Assembly: GCA_017656255.1 (NCBI GenBank)
Contig: JACDOE010000006.1
Span: 1-64,000, forward strand
Length of the DNA: 64,000 bases
Direction of reading: 5' to 3'
DNA from: Bacillaceae bacterium
Lineage (GTDB): Bacteria > Bacillota > Bacilli > JACDOE01
Part shown: one piece after another, positions 1-8,296 of the stretch
How positions within the stretch are numbered: position 1 is the stretch's first letter
Layout of the letters: each line of letters opens with the position of its first letter
Position numbers and translations under genes: made by a program
Notes under the pieces: model-generated
Seen by the model: the letters and a program-made list of their open reading frames with translations, nothing else
Told to the model about the DNA's origin: nothing
Database searches by the model: none

Positions 1-289
1 GGTTCTTGATCGGTGGTCTGGTCGGACTCCTCGACAGGTTGTCCATCGTCAACAGCGTCCTGGCCTTCATCAGCAGCGGGTTCTTGATCGGTGGTCTGGT
101 CGGACTCATCGGCAGGTTGTCCATCGTCAACAGCGTCCTGGCCTTCATCAGTAGCGGGTTCTTGATCGGTGGTCTGGTCGGACTCCTCGACAGGTTGTCC
201 ATCGTCAGCAGCGTCCTGTCCTTCATCATCAGCGGGTTCTTGATCGGTAGTCTGATCGGACTCATCGGTTGTCTGTTCATCAGAGTTGC
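1..289. repeat. 78-bp in-frame tandem repeat
   Basis: Near-identical units begin at 1, 79, 157 and 235 (the last is partial and diverged), with exact 78-base spacing. Each encodes 26 residues of the acidic surface protein. Differences between units are a few point changes, some of them silent, which suggests recent duplication. The array probably continues to the left of the window. Confidence 0.9.
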
Positions 290-1034
290 TTAATCCTAAT
301 AAATTATCAATATATGTTTGATAATATGTGACAAGCTTTAGGTATCCATTGATTATAGAGCGATACATTTGGTCAGACCGGCTTGCATTGTCATCGGAAA
401 TCGTATCATCATCGATAACCTCACCGTCTTCGGTGATTTCTTCATCAGAAGTGGGTTCATCGGCAGTGTCCCCGTCTTCAGTGACTGCTTCATCAGAAGT
501 GGATTCATCGGCAGTGTTACCGTCTTCGGTGATTTCTTCATCAGAAGTGGGTTCATCGACAGTGTCTATGTCTTCAGTGATTTCTTCATCAGAAGTGGGT
601 TCATCGACAGTGTCTCCGTCTTCAGTGATTTCTTCATCAGAAGTGGGTTCATCGGCAGTGTCCCCGTCTTCGGTGGCTGCTTCATCAGAAGCAGATTGAT
701 CGGCAGTGCCACCGTCTTCAGTGACTGCTTCATCAGAAGTAGATTCATCGACAACGTCGCCGTCTTCTGTCACACTCTCATCTGTTCCCCTGTCTCGGGC
801 TACCTGACTCATTAATTTCCCTTTTTCGGGTCCACCTGATATGGAAGTAGCCCATTCTGAAACTTTTTGTCCGTGGTTTTTATAGATTTGTTCTTCATCA
901 ATAGAAACATAGACATCATCTGTTACGCTTTTTGCTTGTTCTTTTGCAAAAGCGGACGGTGCACCCGCATGAATAAACATCGAAGCGACAAGCGTAGTGG
1001 ACATGACAAAGGGTAAAAACTTCTTCGACTTCAT
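1..1034 (-). CDS. Secreted acidic repeat protein, 5' part (truncated by window edge)
   Basis: The reading frame opens at an ATG at 1034 (reverse strand) and stays open to the left edge, so the C-terminus is not visible. An AAGGAGGAG ribosome binding site lies just upstream. Residues 1-30 form a signal peptide: a KSKK start, a hydrophobic core, then AFA before KE. A short non-repetitive region of about 65 residues follows. Next come seven 16-residue acidic repeats of the type EDGDTADEPTSDEEIT, a 40-residue linker rich in Tyr and Leu, and at least three 26-residue repeats built on DEGQDA/DDGQP/ESDQTTDQEP. No LPxTG, lipobox or catalytic motif is visible in this part. The protein is probably an exported, highly negative, intrinsically disordered cell-surface or extracellular protein. 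Its function is unknown. Confidence 0.75.
   Translation of the reverse strand, partial: MKSKKFLPFVMSTTLVASMFIHAGAPSAFAKEQAKSVTDDVYVSIDEEQIYKNHGQKVSEWATSISGGPEKGKLMSQVARDRGTDESVTEDGDVVDESTSDEAVTEDGGTADQSASDEAATEDGDTADEPTSDEEITEDGDTVDEPTSDEEITEDIDTVDEPTSDEEITEDGNTADESTSDEAVTEDGDTADEPTSDEEITEDGEVIDDDTISDDNASRSDQMYRSIINGYLKLVTYYQTYIDNLLGLSNSDEQTTDESDQTTDQEPADDEGQDAADDGQPVEESDQTTDQEPATDEGQDAVDDGQPADESDQTTDQEPAADEGQDAVDDGQPVEESDQTTDQE
434..769. repeat. 48-bp in-frame tandem repeat, seven units
   Basis: Units start at 434, 482, 530, 578, 626, 674 and 722, each 48 bases (16 codons), inside the acidic secreted protein. They alternate between variants encoding SDEEIT and SDEAVT. The sequence is unrelated to the 78-bp array in the same gene. 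Confidence 0.9.
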
Positions 1035-1302
1035 ATTGATCGATCTCCTCCTTGTAAACAGTTTTTAAAATTTAGTAGATGGGGAACTGTGAGAAAACCT
1101 CCTTTCCTGTTTGTGTTACGGCTCCTTGACCGCCTGTCTATAAACCTAAACAAAAAATATAACCAGACTGTGAAGAATAAAAAAAATATTATGATAAATC
1201 TGTTAAAAGTTTATGACCATGAAAAAACCATCCATAAGATGGACGAGGAGAAGACTGTCACAGGGGTGGGACGAATACCGAATGACGTGCATCAAAAAAG
1301 AG

Positions 1303-1331
1303 TTGTCAGAATATATTTTTTCCGGCATAAT
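1303..1331 (+). promoter_or_regulatory. SigA-type promoter of the cobalamin operon
   Basis: TTGTCA (1303-1308), a 17-base spacer, then CATAAT (1326-1331), placed about 35 bases before the riboswitch. I recognise nothing in the stretch 1035-1302 apart from the ribosome binding site of the divergent surface-protein gene. Confidence 0.6.
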
Positions 1332-1364
1332 AGATGTAACAAATTCATATGGTCCAAACGCCAT

Positions 1365-1540
1365 ATTCAGGTCCCGGGTAATACCGGGATAATAGGGAAG
1401 TTCGGTGCAAATCCGACGCGGTCCCGCCACTGTGAATGGAGAGGACATCACAAGAGCCCACTGTCGCTCGCTGATGCGATGGGAAGGGGTGATGGACGAT
1501 GACCCATGAGCCAGGAGACCTGCCTGAATGTGCGGCCTTT
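1365..1540 (+). promoter_or_regulatory. Cobalamin (adenosylcobalamin-type) riboswitch
   Basis: The leader carries the conserved landmarks of the B12 riboswitch in order. These are GGGAAnnnCGGTGcAAnTCCG near 1395-1415, GCGGTCCCGCCACTGT near 1419-1434, GATGACCC near 1498, and the B12 box AGCCAGGAGACCTGCC at 1509-1524. It precedes a terminator hairpin and then the B12 uptake genes. Known members bind a cobalamin and turn expression down when B12 is plentiful. The exact ligand form is not deducible by eye. Confidence 0.95.
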
Positions 1541-1613
1541 GACATTCCTCCGGGAGAGAGGAAGAGGCTGGTAGTGTGATGCTTTGTTTTTATTATAAGA
1601 TGTCATACCGAAG

Positions 1614-1654
1614 CGCCTGACATTTTCCATGCCCGGGGAATGCAGGCGTTTTTT
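1614..1654 (+). terminator. Riboswitch expression-platform terminator
   Basis: GCCTG-CATT-CC pairs with GGAATGCAGGC, followed by TTTTTT at 1649-1654. It sits between the B12 box and btuF, as expected for transcriptional control by the cobalamin riboswitch. Confidence 0.8.
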
Positions 1655-1687
1655 AATTTTACAAATAGATAGAGGAGGAACCATACG

Positions 1688-2695
1688 ATGTATGCAAAAA
1701 GAAGCAAACACATTTTACACATCTTACTCAGCATGTTCATGATTTTAACTCTGCTGGCCGGGTGCGGTAGCGCAACTGACACACAGGGAACCGGAACCGA
1801 AACCGGTACAAGTAGTGAAAATGCTAAAGAGACATCTGAAGCAAACGCAACCGAAGAACCCGAGAAGGTAGCGTCATTTCCGGTTACGATCACTGATTCC
1901 ACTGGAACTGATGTTGTCATCGAAGCACAGCCTGAACGCATTGTATCTATTATTCCCAGCGCCACAGAAACAGCGTTTGCCCTCGGACTGGGAGACAAAA
2001 TCGTCGGGGTATCCGACTGGGACAACTACCCGGAAGAAGTAAACGACATTGAAAAAATCGGCGGACTGGAAGTTAACACCGAAAAAGTGGTATCCCTGGA
2101 ACCGGATCTGATTCTGGCGAACTCTTCTAACGGAGAAGCGATTCAAGCCCTGCGCGATCTGGGATTGACCGTTCTGGTCCTGGATGCCAACAACCTCGAA
2201 GAAGTGTTTGCGTTAATTGAGACGATGGGCCGGGCGACTGGAACACTGGATCAGTCGGAAAATGTTATCCGTGAGATGAAGCAATCCCGCGACGATATCG
2301 TGGAAGCTGTCTCTGACATTCCAGAGGAAGATAAGAAAAAAGTCTGGGTAGAAGTTTCCCAGGAACTTTACACAGCCGGAAAGGGAACCTTTCTGGATGA
2401 ATTGATCACCCTCGCCGGAGGGATCAATATCGCCGGGGATACGGAAGGATGGGTTCAGTTATCGGAAGAAAAAGTAATTGAGAAACAACCGGATGTCATT
2501 CTGACGACATATGGTTATTATGTACCTGATGCCGTAGAACAGATTAAGGCACGTTCCGCCTGGCAGGATATCCCCGCCGTGCGGCAGGACCGGGTCCATA
2601 ATTTGAATTCGGATACTGTGACGCGTCCGGGTCCTCGACTGGTGCAGGGGCTTGAAGAAATTGCCCGTTATCTGTATCCGGAAAAGTTTGAATAA
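1688..2695 (+). CDS. btuF: Cobalamin ABC transporter substrate-binding lipoprotein (BtuF-like)
   Basis: This is a 335-residue class III (TroA-type) periplasmic-binding-protein fold lipoprotein that should capture corrinoid outside the membrane for the BtuCD-like transporter. The N-terminus has basic residues, a hydrophobic stretch and the lipobox LLAGC, so Cys26 would be lipidated. A Thr/Glu/Ser-rich tether of about 40 residues follows. The core starts at RIVSIIPSATE, with LEPDLIL and GGxNIAG motifs typical of FecB/BtuF proteins. It starts at ATG after AGAGGAGG. It is first in a four-gene set under the cobalamin riboswitch, which makes B12 a better substrate guess than a siderophore. Confidence 0.88.
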   Translation: MYAKRSKHILHILLSMFMILTLLAGCGSATDTQGTGTETGTSSENAKETSEANATEEPEKVASFPVTITDSTGTDVVIEAQPERIVSIIPSATETAFALGLGDKIVGVSDWDNYPEEVNDIEKIGGLEVNTEKVVSLEPDLILANSSNGEAIQALRDLGLTVLVLDANNLEEVFALIETMGRATGTLDQSENVIREMKQSRDDIVEAVSDIPEEDKKKVWVEVSQELYTAGKGTFLDELITLAGGINIAGDTEGWVQLSEEKVIEKQPDVILTTYGYYVPDAVEQIKARSAWQDIPAVRQDRVHNLNSDTVTRPGPRLVQGLEEIARYLYPEKFE

Positions 2696-2712
2696 GCGAA
2701 CGTGAAGTTAAG

Positions 2713-3777
2713 ATGAAGGAACAACACACCACTAAAAAATGGATCTTTCTGGGGGCCACTCTTTTCCTCGTGCTGCTGTTGGTCATAGTCTGGAGTGTCA
2801 CCATGGGAAGTGCGAACATTTCTTATTTAACCGTGTGGAAAATAACCATCTGGAAAATTGTCTTTAGCCGGATTCCGGGACTCGAGACCCTTTTTGACGG
2901 ATCCTGGAAAAGTTTCGAAGAAACGATTGTCTGGCAGGTTCGGCTTCCCCGTGTTTTTCTTGCCGGGCTGGTGGGAATGGCACTGGCATCCGCCGGGGTC
3001 GTCTTTCAGGGCGTACTTCGAAATCCGCTGGCAGACCCTTACATTCTCGGTGTATCCTCCGGATCCGCCCTGGGGGCTGCCCTGGTGATCATCACCGGGT
3101 GGCAAAACAGTTTTCTCGGGGCATGGACGCTACCTCTGACAGCATTCGTCACCGGCATGATTACCCTTTTGATCGTGTACCGTCTGGCTTATGTCGGTCA
3201 CCGGGTCAAGATGGAGACCATCCTGCTGTCGGGAGTCGTAGTACAGGCGTTTGTAGGGGCTGCGCTCTCTTTTATCCTGTCTGTTTCAGATGAACGGATG
3301 CAACAGATTGTTTACTGGTTAATGGGCAGTCTGGCGCTGACCGGCTGGGAACACGGATGGGTCATTATGCCGCTGGTGCTGACCGGTATTGTGATCATGT
3401 GGCTCTTTACCAGAGAGTTGAATATCCTGGCTCTGGGGGAACAATCCGCCTATCATGTGGGGGTATCCGTGGATCGGGTTCGACTCGTCCTTCTGGTGAT
3501 GGCATCGCTGATCACCGGGGCGGCCGTATCCGTATCCGGCACCATTGGTTTTGTGGGACTGGTTGTGCCACATATTGTCCGGTTGATAGTGGGAACGGAC
3601 CATCGTGTGTTACTTCCCGTTTCGGCCCTGACGGGAGCCATCCTGTTGATCGCAGCGGACACAGTGGCCCGAACGATTATGGAGCCGCGGGAATTGCCGA
3701 TTGGGGTGATTACTGCCTTTCTGGGGGCGCCGTTTTTTGCTTACCTGCTTCGCCGAAGAAAGCGTCACTATTTTTAA
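2713..3777 (+). CDS. btuC: Cobalamin ABC transporter permease (FecCD/BtuC family)
   Basis: A 354-residue polytopic membrane protein with about ten hydrophobic segments. FecCD-family landmarks include RLPRVFLAGLVGMALASAG near residue 75, RNPLADPYILGVSSGS near residue 105, and GFVGLVVPHIVRL near residue 280, the loop that contacts the ATPase. Family members form the homodimeric channel of a type II importer. It begins 17 bases after btuF and is followed by the ATPase gene, so it is one transcript under the cobalamin riboswitch. Confidence 0.88.
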   Translation: MKEQHTTKKWIFLGATLFLVLLLVIVWSVTMGSANISYLTVWKITIWKIVFSRIPGLETLFDGSWKSFEETIVWQVRLPRVFLAGLVGMALASAGVVFQGVLRNPLADPYILGVSSGSALGAALVIITGWQNSFLGAWTLPLTAFVTGMITLLIVYRLAYVGHRVKMETILLSGVVVQAFVGAALSFILSVSDERMQQIVYWLMGSLALTGWEHGWVIMPLVLTGIVIMWLFTRELNILALGEQSAYHVGVSVDRVRLVLLVMASLITGAAVSVSGTIGFVGLVVPHIVRLIVGTDHRVLLPVSALTGAILLIAADTVARTIMEPRELPIGVITAFLGAPFFAYLLRRRKRHYF

Positions 3778-3810
3778 TTGACATTTCCGGTAAAAAAGAA
3801 GGTGTAGACC

Positions 3811-4590
3811 ATGCTTGAAGCGCGAAAGATAGGGAAAAAATGGGGAGAAGAATGGGTTTTACAGGATATCCGTTTCAGTGTAAAACCGGGAGAATGCCTC
3901 GGGATTATCGGCCCGAACGGTTCCGGCAAGTCCACGCTCCTGAAGGTGCTGTCCGGCGCTGAAAAACCGGATACCGGTGAGGTGCTGTTGGATCATAAGC
4001 CGATCCGGAACTATTCAAACCGGAAACTGGCGATGAAAATGGCGGTACTGCCCCAGGAAGGACTGCAGCCCTATCCAGTGACGGTCTATGATACGATAAT
4101 GATGGGCCGGTACCCGTATTTGAAATGGTATCAGCATGAAAGCGGTGAAGACCGTCGGGTGGTTCAAGATATTCTTGAAGAAACCAGCCTGACCGGACTG
4201 GCGTATAAAACACTCGACCAGCTGAGCGGTGGGGAAAGGCAGCGAGTGGCGATCGCCCGTGCCATGGCCCAGCAGCCGGAGATCATGATGCTGGATGAGC
4301 CGACCACTTATCTGGATATCGGCTATCAACTTTCCATTTTAAACGGTCTGAAAAGCTGGCAACGCAAAAAATCAGCGACGTTGATCATTGTGTTGCATGA
4401 TCTGAATCTGGCTGTCCAGTACTGTGACCGGATTCTGTTGATGGAAAAAGGTAGAGTTTACAAATGGGGGAGCGGCCGCGACGTTATGGATGCGAGTACC
4501 CTGCAAAAAATTTACGGAGTCCGGCCGGTGGTGATCGAACATCCGGATTTGAAAGTACCGCAAATTATTTTGCAGTCGGGTCTATCGTGA
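3811..4590 (+). CDS. btuD: Cobalamin ABC transporter ATP-binding protein (BtuD/FecE-like)
   Basis: A 259-residue cytoplasmic ATPase that should energise the BtuC-like channel. Walker A GPNGSGKST is near residue 37, the signature LSGGERQRVAIARAMA near residue 140, Walker B IMMLDEPTTYLD near residue 163, and the switch histidine is in LHDLN. The length is usual for the FecE/BtuD group. It starts at ATG about 34 bases after the permease stop and is followed closely by the adenosyltransferase gene. Confidence 0.88.
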   Translation: MLEARKIGKKWGEEWVLQDIRFSVKPGECLGIIGPNGSGKSTLLKVLSGAEKPDTGEVLLDHKPIRNYSNRKLAMKMAVLPQEGLQPYPVTVYDTIMMGRYPYLKWYQHESGEDRRVVQDILEETSLTGLAYKTLDQLSGGERQRVAIARAMAQQPEIMMLDEPTTYLDIGYQLSILNGLKSWQRKKSATLIIVLHDLNLAVQYCDRILLMEKGRVYKWGSGRDVMDASTLQKIYGVRPVVIEHPDLKVPQIILQSGLS

Positions 4591-4617
4591 TTTTTAATAA
4601 AAGGGAGATGATTGAAA

Positions 4618-5178
4618 GTGAGACTCTACACCCGTTCGGGAGATAAAGGGCAGACCAGTCTGATCGGAAAAAGGGTGGACAAAGACGACCTTCGTGTTGA
4701 AGCCTACGGCACGGTGGATGAGGCGAATGCATTCGTCGGGGAGGCGATGACCCGTCTGGATCCGGAGCGGGACCGGGATCTGCTGGATCAATTAACGGAA
4801 ATTCAGCATGAATTATTTGACTGCGGCGGTGATCTGGCGGTTGTGAATAATAAACGGCCTTTTAAAATGACGGCGGACAAAGTGGAACGGCTGGAAAAGT
4901 GGATCGACGAACATGTTAAACATGCCCCGGAAATCAAGCGCTTTATTTTACCGGGAGGCTGTGCCGCCTCTTCGGCGCTGCATGTTGCCAGAACGGTGGT
5001 GCGCCGGGCAGAGCGCCGGGTGGTCAGCCTGCGCAAACAGGAAGAAATTAATGAGGAGGCGGCCCGTTACTTAAACCGCCTGTCTGATTACTTGTTTGCC
5101 GTGGCCCGGGTGATGAACGCCCGGGAAGGCGTCGGTGATGTGGAGTATGTGAGAAGTGCCGATGTGTTTAAGGATTAA
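4618..5178 (+). CDS. Cob(I)alamin adenosyltransferase, PduO/YvqK type
   Basis: It transfers the adenosyl group of ATP to cob(I)alamin to give adenosylcobalamin in the cytoplasm. The N-terminal signature LYTRSGDKGQTSLIG and the AYGTVDEANAFVG motif mark the PduO/MMAB family. Near the C-terminus is RTVVRRAERRVV, containing the ATP-binding Arg residues, and RYLNRLSDYLF. I chose GTG 4618 over TTG 4612 because the AAGGGAG site lies 10 bases before it and because relatives begin with M-(K/R)-LYTR. It is last in the riboswitch operon, so uptake is coupled to cofactor activation. Confidence 0.9.
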   Translation: MRLYTRSGDKGQTSLIGKRVDKDDLRVEAYGTVDEANAFVGEAMTRLDPERDRDLLDQLTEIQHELFDCGGDLAVVNNKRPFKMTADKVERLEKWIDEHVKHAPEIKRFILPGGCAASSALHVARTVVRRAERRVVSLRKQEEINEEAARYLNRLSDYLFAVARVMNAREGVGDVEYVRSADVFKD

Positions 5179-5212
5179 AAAAGTATGTCATATCAAGTAT
5201 GGAAATAAGTAG

Positions 5213-5240
5213 CCCCTCGGGATCCCTGAGGGGATTTATT
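5213..5240 (+). terminator. Terminator of the cobalamin operon
   Basis: CCCCTC pairs with GAGGGG across a short loop, followed by the T-rich ATTTATTTT. It lies 35 bases after the adenosyltransferase stop. Confidence 0.65.
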
Positions 5241-5384
5241 TTGGTTTGGAATCTGATTGTTTTATCATAAACCATCGGAATAATAGGGGGCCAGAAATGT
5301 AAAGGCAAAAGCCGTTCTTGTTCTTTTCATGTATAATAACACTGAAAAGCTTACAGTCTTCAGGCTGAGACAGGAGTTGACAGT

Positions 5385-5963
5385 ATGGGTTCGACCGACA
5401 AGCGTAAAGTGAAGGTTGTGCCATACAATCCGGACTGGAAACGGATGTTTGAACAGGAGGCCCAAAGGCTTCAAACCGTTCTGGAACCGCTTTTGCCCCG
5501 GATACATCATATCGGGAGTACCGCAATTACCGGAATCCGGGCAAAACCGATTATCGACATCCTCGTGGAAGTGGTGGACATCAGCCGGGTGGATCGTTAT
5601 AATCGGTCAATGCAACAACTGGGTTATGAACCGAAAGGAGCGTTTGGCATTGCAGGCCGACGCTTTTTCATCCGCGGCGGGAATCAGCGAACCCATCACG
5701 TCCACATTTTTCAAAAAGGAAATCCGGAAATCAGGCGGCATGTGTTGTTTCGAGATTACCTGATTGCCCATCCCCGTGAAGCCGCCGAGTATTCTGCCTT
5801 GAAAGCAGAACTTGCCCGGAAATTTCCCGAAGAAATCGAGGCCTATATAGAGGGAAAAGATGGCTTTATCAAGAAGATAGATCAACAGGCTGAATACTGG
5901 TATCAAGAAAGAAAAAAGCGGGGGGACGCTAGTGATACGTCAGGCAAGGAAGACAGCTGTTGA
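5385..5963 (+). CDS. GrpB/UPF0157 family nucleotidyltransferase-fold protein
   Basis: A 192-residue protein with the GrpB family pattern: VVPYNPDWKRMFEQEA at the start, HHIGSTAITGIRAKPIIDILVEV near residues 42-64, and a later HVHIF and LFRDYL block. The family has a minimal nucleotidyltransferase fold with the GSTA...D.DI layout, but its physiological reaction is not established. ATG 5385 is preceded by AGGAG at a good distance. The 3' end overlaps the next gene by 32 bases, so the two are likely co-translated. Confidence 0.8.
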   Translation: MGSTDKRKVKVVPYNPDWKRMFEQEAQRLQTVLEPLLPRIHHIGSTAITGIRAKPIIDILVEVVDISRVDRYNRSMQQLGYEPKGAFGIAGRRFFIRGGNQRTHHVHIFQKGNPEIRRHVLFRDYLIAHPREAAEYSALKAELARKFPEEIEAYIEGKDGFIKKIDQQAEYWYQERKKRGDASDTSGKEDSC

Positions 5964-6744
5964 AGCTGTGCGGGCCGCCGGCCAAATCGCCCGGAAGAAG
6001 TTTGGAAAAGCCGTTCAGATACAAGAAAAAGGGGACTGGGGCGACCTGGTGACGGAAGTGGATCATGAAGCGGAACAGGTGATTCTAAAACGGATTCACG
6101 CCCATTTTCCCGACCATCAGGTACGCAGCGAAGAAACCGGCTGGTCGGGGGTGGAGAGTGAATGGCTGTGGCTGGTTGATCCGTTGGACGGGACCAACAA
6201 TTATACACTGGGACTGCCGGTATATGGCGTGGCCATCACACTTTTGCATCGCAGGAAACCGGTCCTCGGTGTTATCTATGATGCCCATCAGGACCTGGTA
6301 TATATAGCAGAGAAGGGGAAAGGGATGACCTGTAACAACCAGCCGATCAGGCTTGATACCATCCGACCCTTAACGAATCGGGAACGCGATCCACGTCGCA
6401 TGACGGTGGGATGGATACAGGGGCACCAGGTGCAAAAAGAGTCACGAGCCATGGCTCTCAAACAGGAACTGGATCTGCGGTTCAAGCGTGTGCTCCGCCT
6501 GTGGGCCCCTTCCCTGTTGTGGTGTATGATGGCCAGGGGCGATCTGGACGGCATTGTTTTGTATAACTCGGAAGGGGACGATCTCTATGCCGGCGTCCTG
6601 ATGGTTGAGGAGGCGGGGGGACTGGTGATGGATTACCGGGGCAATCCGTTTGAGGGGATGAATGAGGAACCGTATCTCATCGCCTGCAGACCGGAGGATC
6701 GTCATCTGTTTCTCAACCTGGTGCAGGCCGTCATGTTAAAATAG
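5932..6744 (+). CDS. Inositol monophosphatase family protein
   Basis: A 270-residue Mg-dependent sugar/inositol phosphatase of the SuhB/IMPase/FIG superfamily. Metal-binding motifs are DLVTEVDHEAE near residue 35, SEETG near residue 67 (the first acidic ligand), and WLVDPLDGTNNY near residues 81-92. The C-terminal metal site, normally WD or GD with acidic residues, is read here as EGDDLYAGVLMVEEAGG. The substrate could be inositol phosphate, fructose-1,6-bisphosphate or a nucleotide such as PAP. GTG start, overlapping the GrpB-family gene. Confidence 0.82.
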   Translation: MIRQARKTAVEAVRAAGQIARKKFGKAVQIQEKGDWGDLVTEVDHEAEQVILKRIHAHFPDHQVRSEETGWSGVESEWLWLVDPLDGTNNYTLGLPVYGVAITLLHRRKPVLGVIYDAHQDLVYIAEKGKGMTCNNQPIRLDTIRPLTNRERDPRRMTVGWIQGHQVQKESRAMALKQELDLRFKRVLRLWAPSLLWCMMARGDLDGIVLYNSEGDDLYAGVLMVEEAGGLVMDYRGNPFEGMNEEPYLIACRPEDRHLFLNLVQAVMLK

Positions 6745-6773
6745 GACATAACAGGATACGAGGAGTCTTGATC

Positions 6774-7619
6774 ATGATAACCATTGGACTGACTGGTTGG
6801 GGTGATCACGATGAGCTATACCTCGACGGTACCCCGAACAGAGATAAACTTCGCGTATACAGCAGTCATTTTCCCGTGGTGGAATTGGATGCTTCCTTCT
6901 ATGCCATTCAACCACAGCGAAACTATGAAAAATGGGTGGACGAAACGCCGGACTCATTTTCATTTGTGGTTAAGGCCTATCAGGGGATGACCGGTCACAG
7001 CCGGGGGAAGATCCCCTTTGACTCTATTGGAGAGATGTTTGAGAGGTTTAAAGAATCTGTCCGTCCGCTGATGGATGCCGACAAACTGAAGGCGGTGTTG
7101 TTCCAGTATCCGCCCTGGTTTGACTGTACCCGGAAGAATGTGGAACTATTGAAATATACAAAATCGAAAATGGACGGAATTCCGTCCGCCCTGGAATTTC
7201 GCAACCGGACCTGGTTTTCTAAAAGCTGGCGGGACAAGACGCTGCAGTTCATGGAAAAGGAAGGCTGGATTCACAGCGTCTGTGACGAACCGCAGGTGGG
7301 AGAAGGCTCGGTGCCCACGGTTCTTCATCCCACCCATCCGGACCTGACCATCGTCCGGATGCACGGACGCAATGAGAAGGGTTGGGTAAACACCGGACAG
7401 CCGGACTGGCGGGATGTTCGCTATCTCTATCGGTACAGTGAACAGGAGTTGAAAGAATGGGCTGAGAAGATTCGGGAACTGGCCCGGGGATCGAAGGAAG
7501 TCTGTGTCCTGTTCAACAATAACTCGGGCGGTGACGCAGCCAGGAACGGTAAAGAGTTGATATCCCTGCTGGGGATTGAATATGAGAATCTGGCACCCCG
7601 ACAGTTAGACCTGTTTTAA
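6774..7619 (+). CDS. DUF72 family protein
   Basis: A protein of about 281 residues with the DUF72 signature. It has ITIGLTGWGDH at the start, a VELDASFYAIQ strand, FSFVVKAYQGMTGH, LFQYPPWF, ALEFRNRTWF and VRMHGRN, consistent with a TIM-barrel fold. The biochemical role of the family is unknown. I prefer ATG 6774 to TTG 6768 because AGGAG at 6761-6765 is too close to the TTG. Confidence 0.8.
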   Translation: MITIGLTGWGDHDELYLDGTPNRDKLRVYSSHFPVVELDASFYAIQPQRNYEKWVDETPDSFSFVVKAYQGMTGHSRGKIPFDSIGEMFERFKESVRPLMDADKLKAVLFQYPPWFDCTRKNVELLKYTKSKMDGIPSALEFRNRTWFSKSWRDKTLQFMEKEGWIHSVCDEPQVGEGSVPTVLHPTHPDLTIVRMHGRNEKGWVNTGQPDWRDVRYLYRYSEQELKEWAEKIRELARGSKEVCVLFNNNSGGDAARNGKELISLLGIEYENLAPRQLDLF

Positions 7620-7636
7620 TCAAGGAGACGCATGTG

Positions 7637-7915
7637 ATGAATCTGGAAAAACGCCTCAAACAAATGAAACCTGTACTTCAGGAGAAATTTCATGTAAAAA
7701 GGATCGGCTACTTCGGCTCATACGCCCGCGGCGATCAGACCCATAAAAGTGATGTGGACATTCTGGTAGAGTTCTCGAAACCGGTGGGATGGGAATATAT
7801 TGATTTAAAAGAGTATCTGGAAAAACATTTGAGAAAACGCGTGGATCTGGTGACACTGGATGGACTCAAACCGCTTGCGCGGGAAGAAGTATTGAAAGAG
7901 GTTATTTACCTATGA
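7637..7915 (+). CDS. mntA: MNT-type nucleotidyltransferase antitoxin
   Basis: A small (about 92-residue) nucleotidyltransferase-domain protein. The GSYARGDQTHKSDVDILVEF region carries the GSx10DxD catalytic pattern. In characterised MntA/HepT pairs (type VII toxin-antitoxin) the MNT protein AMPylates and neutralises the HepT RNase. The start is ATG 7637 (GTG 7634 is possible) after AAGGAG. It overlaps the downstream hepT-like gene by four bases (ATGA), the usual arrangement of these pairs. Confidence 0.85.
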   Translation: MNLEKRLKQMKPVLQEKFHVKRIGYFGSYARGDQTHKSDVDILVEFSKPVGWEYIDLKEYLEKHLRKRVDLVTLDGLKPLAREEVLKEVIYL

Positions 7916-8274
7916 GGAGACGAAATAAACTCTACCTGAAGGACATCCTTCAATCCATGGAAAAAATAGATACATATACCCGGGGACTGGATTACGATAC
8001 GTTCATGGCTGACGAGATGCGCAAAGATGCCGTCATCCGAAATCTGGAGATCATCGGAGAAGCGGCAAAGCACGTTTCCCACGATATCAAAAAGAGGTAT
8101 CCGGACGTTCCCTGGAATCGGATGGTGGGGCTGAGAAACGATTTGATTCACGAATACTATGAACTGGATCCCCACATATTGTGGCAGGTGATCACGGTCA
8201 ACATTCCGGATACGAAACCCTGGATTGAACAAATCCTGTCCGATTTTAAGAACGAACCGAAGAAAAGGATATAA
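7912..8274 (+). CDS. hepT: HepT-like (DUF86) ribonuclease toxin
   Basis: A 120-residue, mostly helical HEPN-fold protein. The HEPN catalytic motif Rx4HxY is present as RNDLIHEYY near residue 84. The block AVIRNLEIIGEAAKH near residue 42 is typical of DUF86/HepT. Family members cut RNA until AMPylated by the partner MNT protein. Its ATG overlaps the stop of the MNT gene. Both active-site motifs look intact, so the pair should be functional. Confidence 0.88.
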   Translation: MRRRNKLYLKDILQSMEKIDTYTRGLDYDTFMADEMRKDAVIRNLEIIGEAAKHVSHDIKKRYPDVPWNRMVGLRNDLIHEYYELDPHILWQVITVNIPDTKPWIEQILSDFKNEPKKRI

Positions 8275-8296
8275 AATTAAAAAGGGGTGATGGAGT

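Noticed and set aside
1-770. Regular repeats that could look like a CRISPR array
   Set aside because: Repeat units are contiguous with no unique spacers, multiples of three, and in frame within a secreted protein.
1089-1502. 137-codon forward frame over the leader of btuF
   Set aside because: It runs through the cobalamin riboswitch and its promoter, with no ribosome binding site or family similarity.
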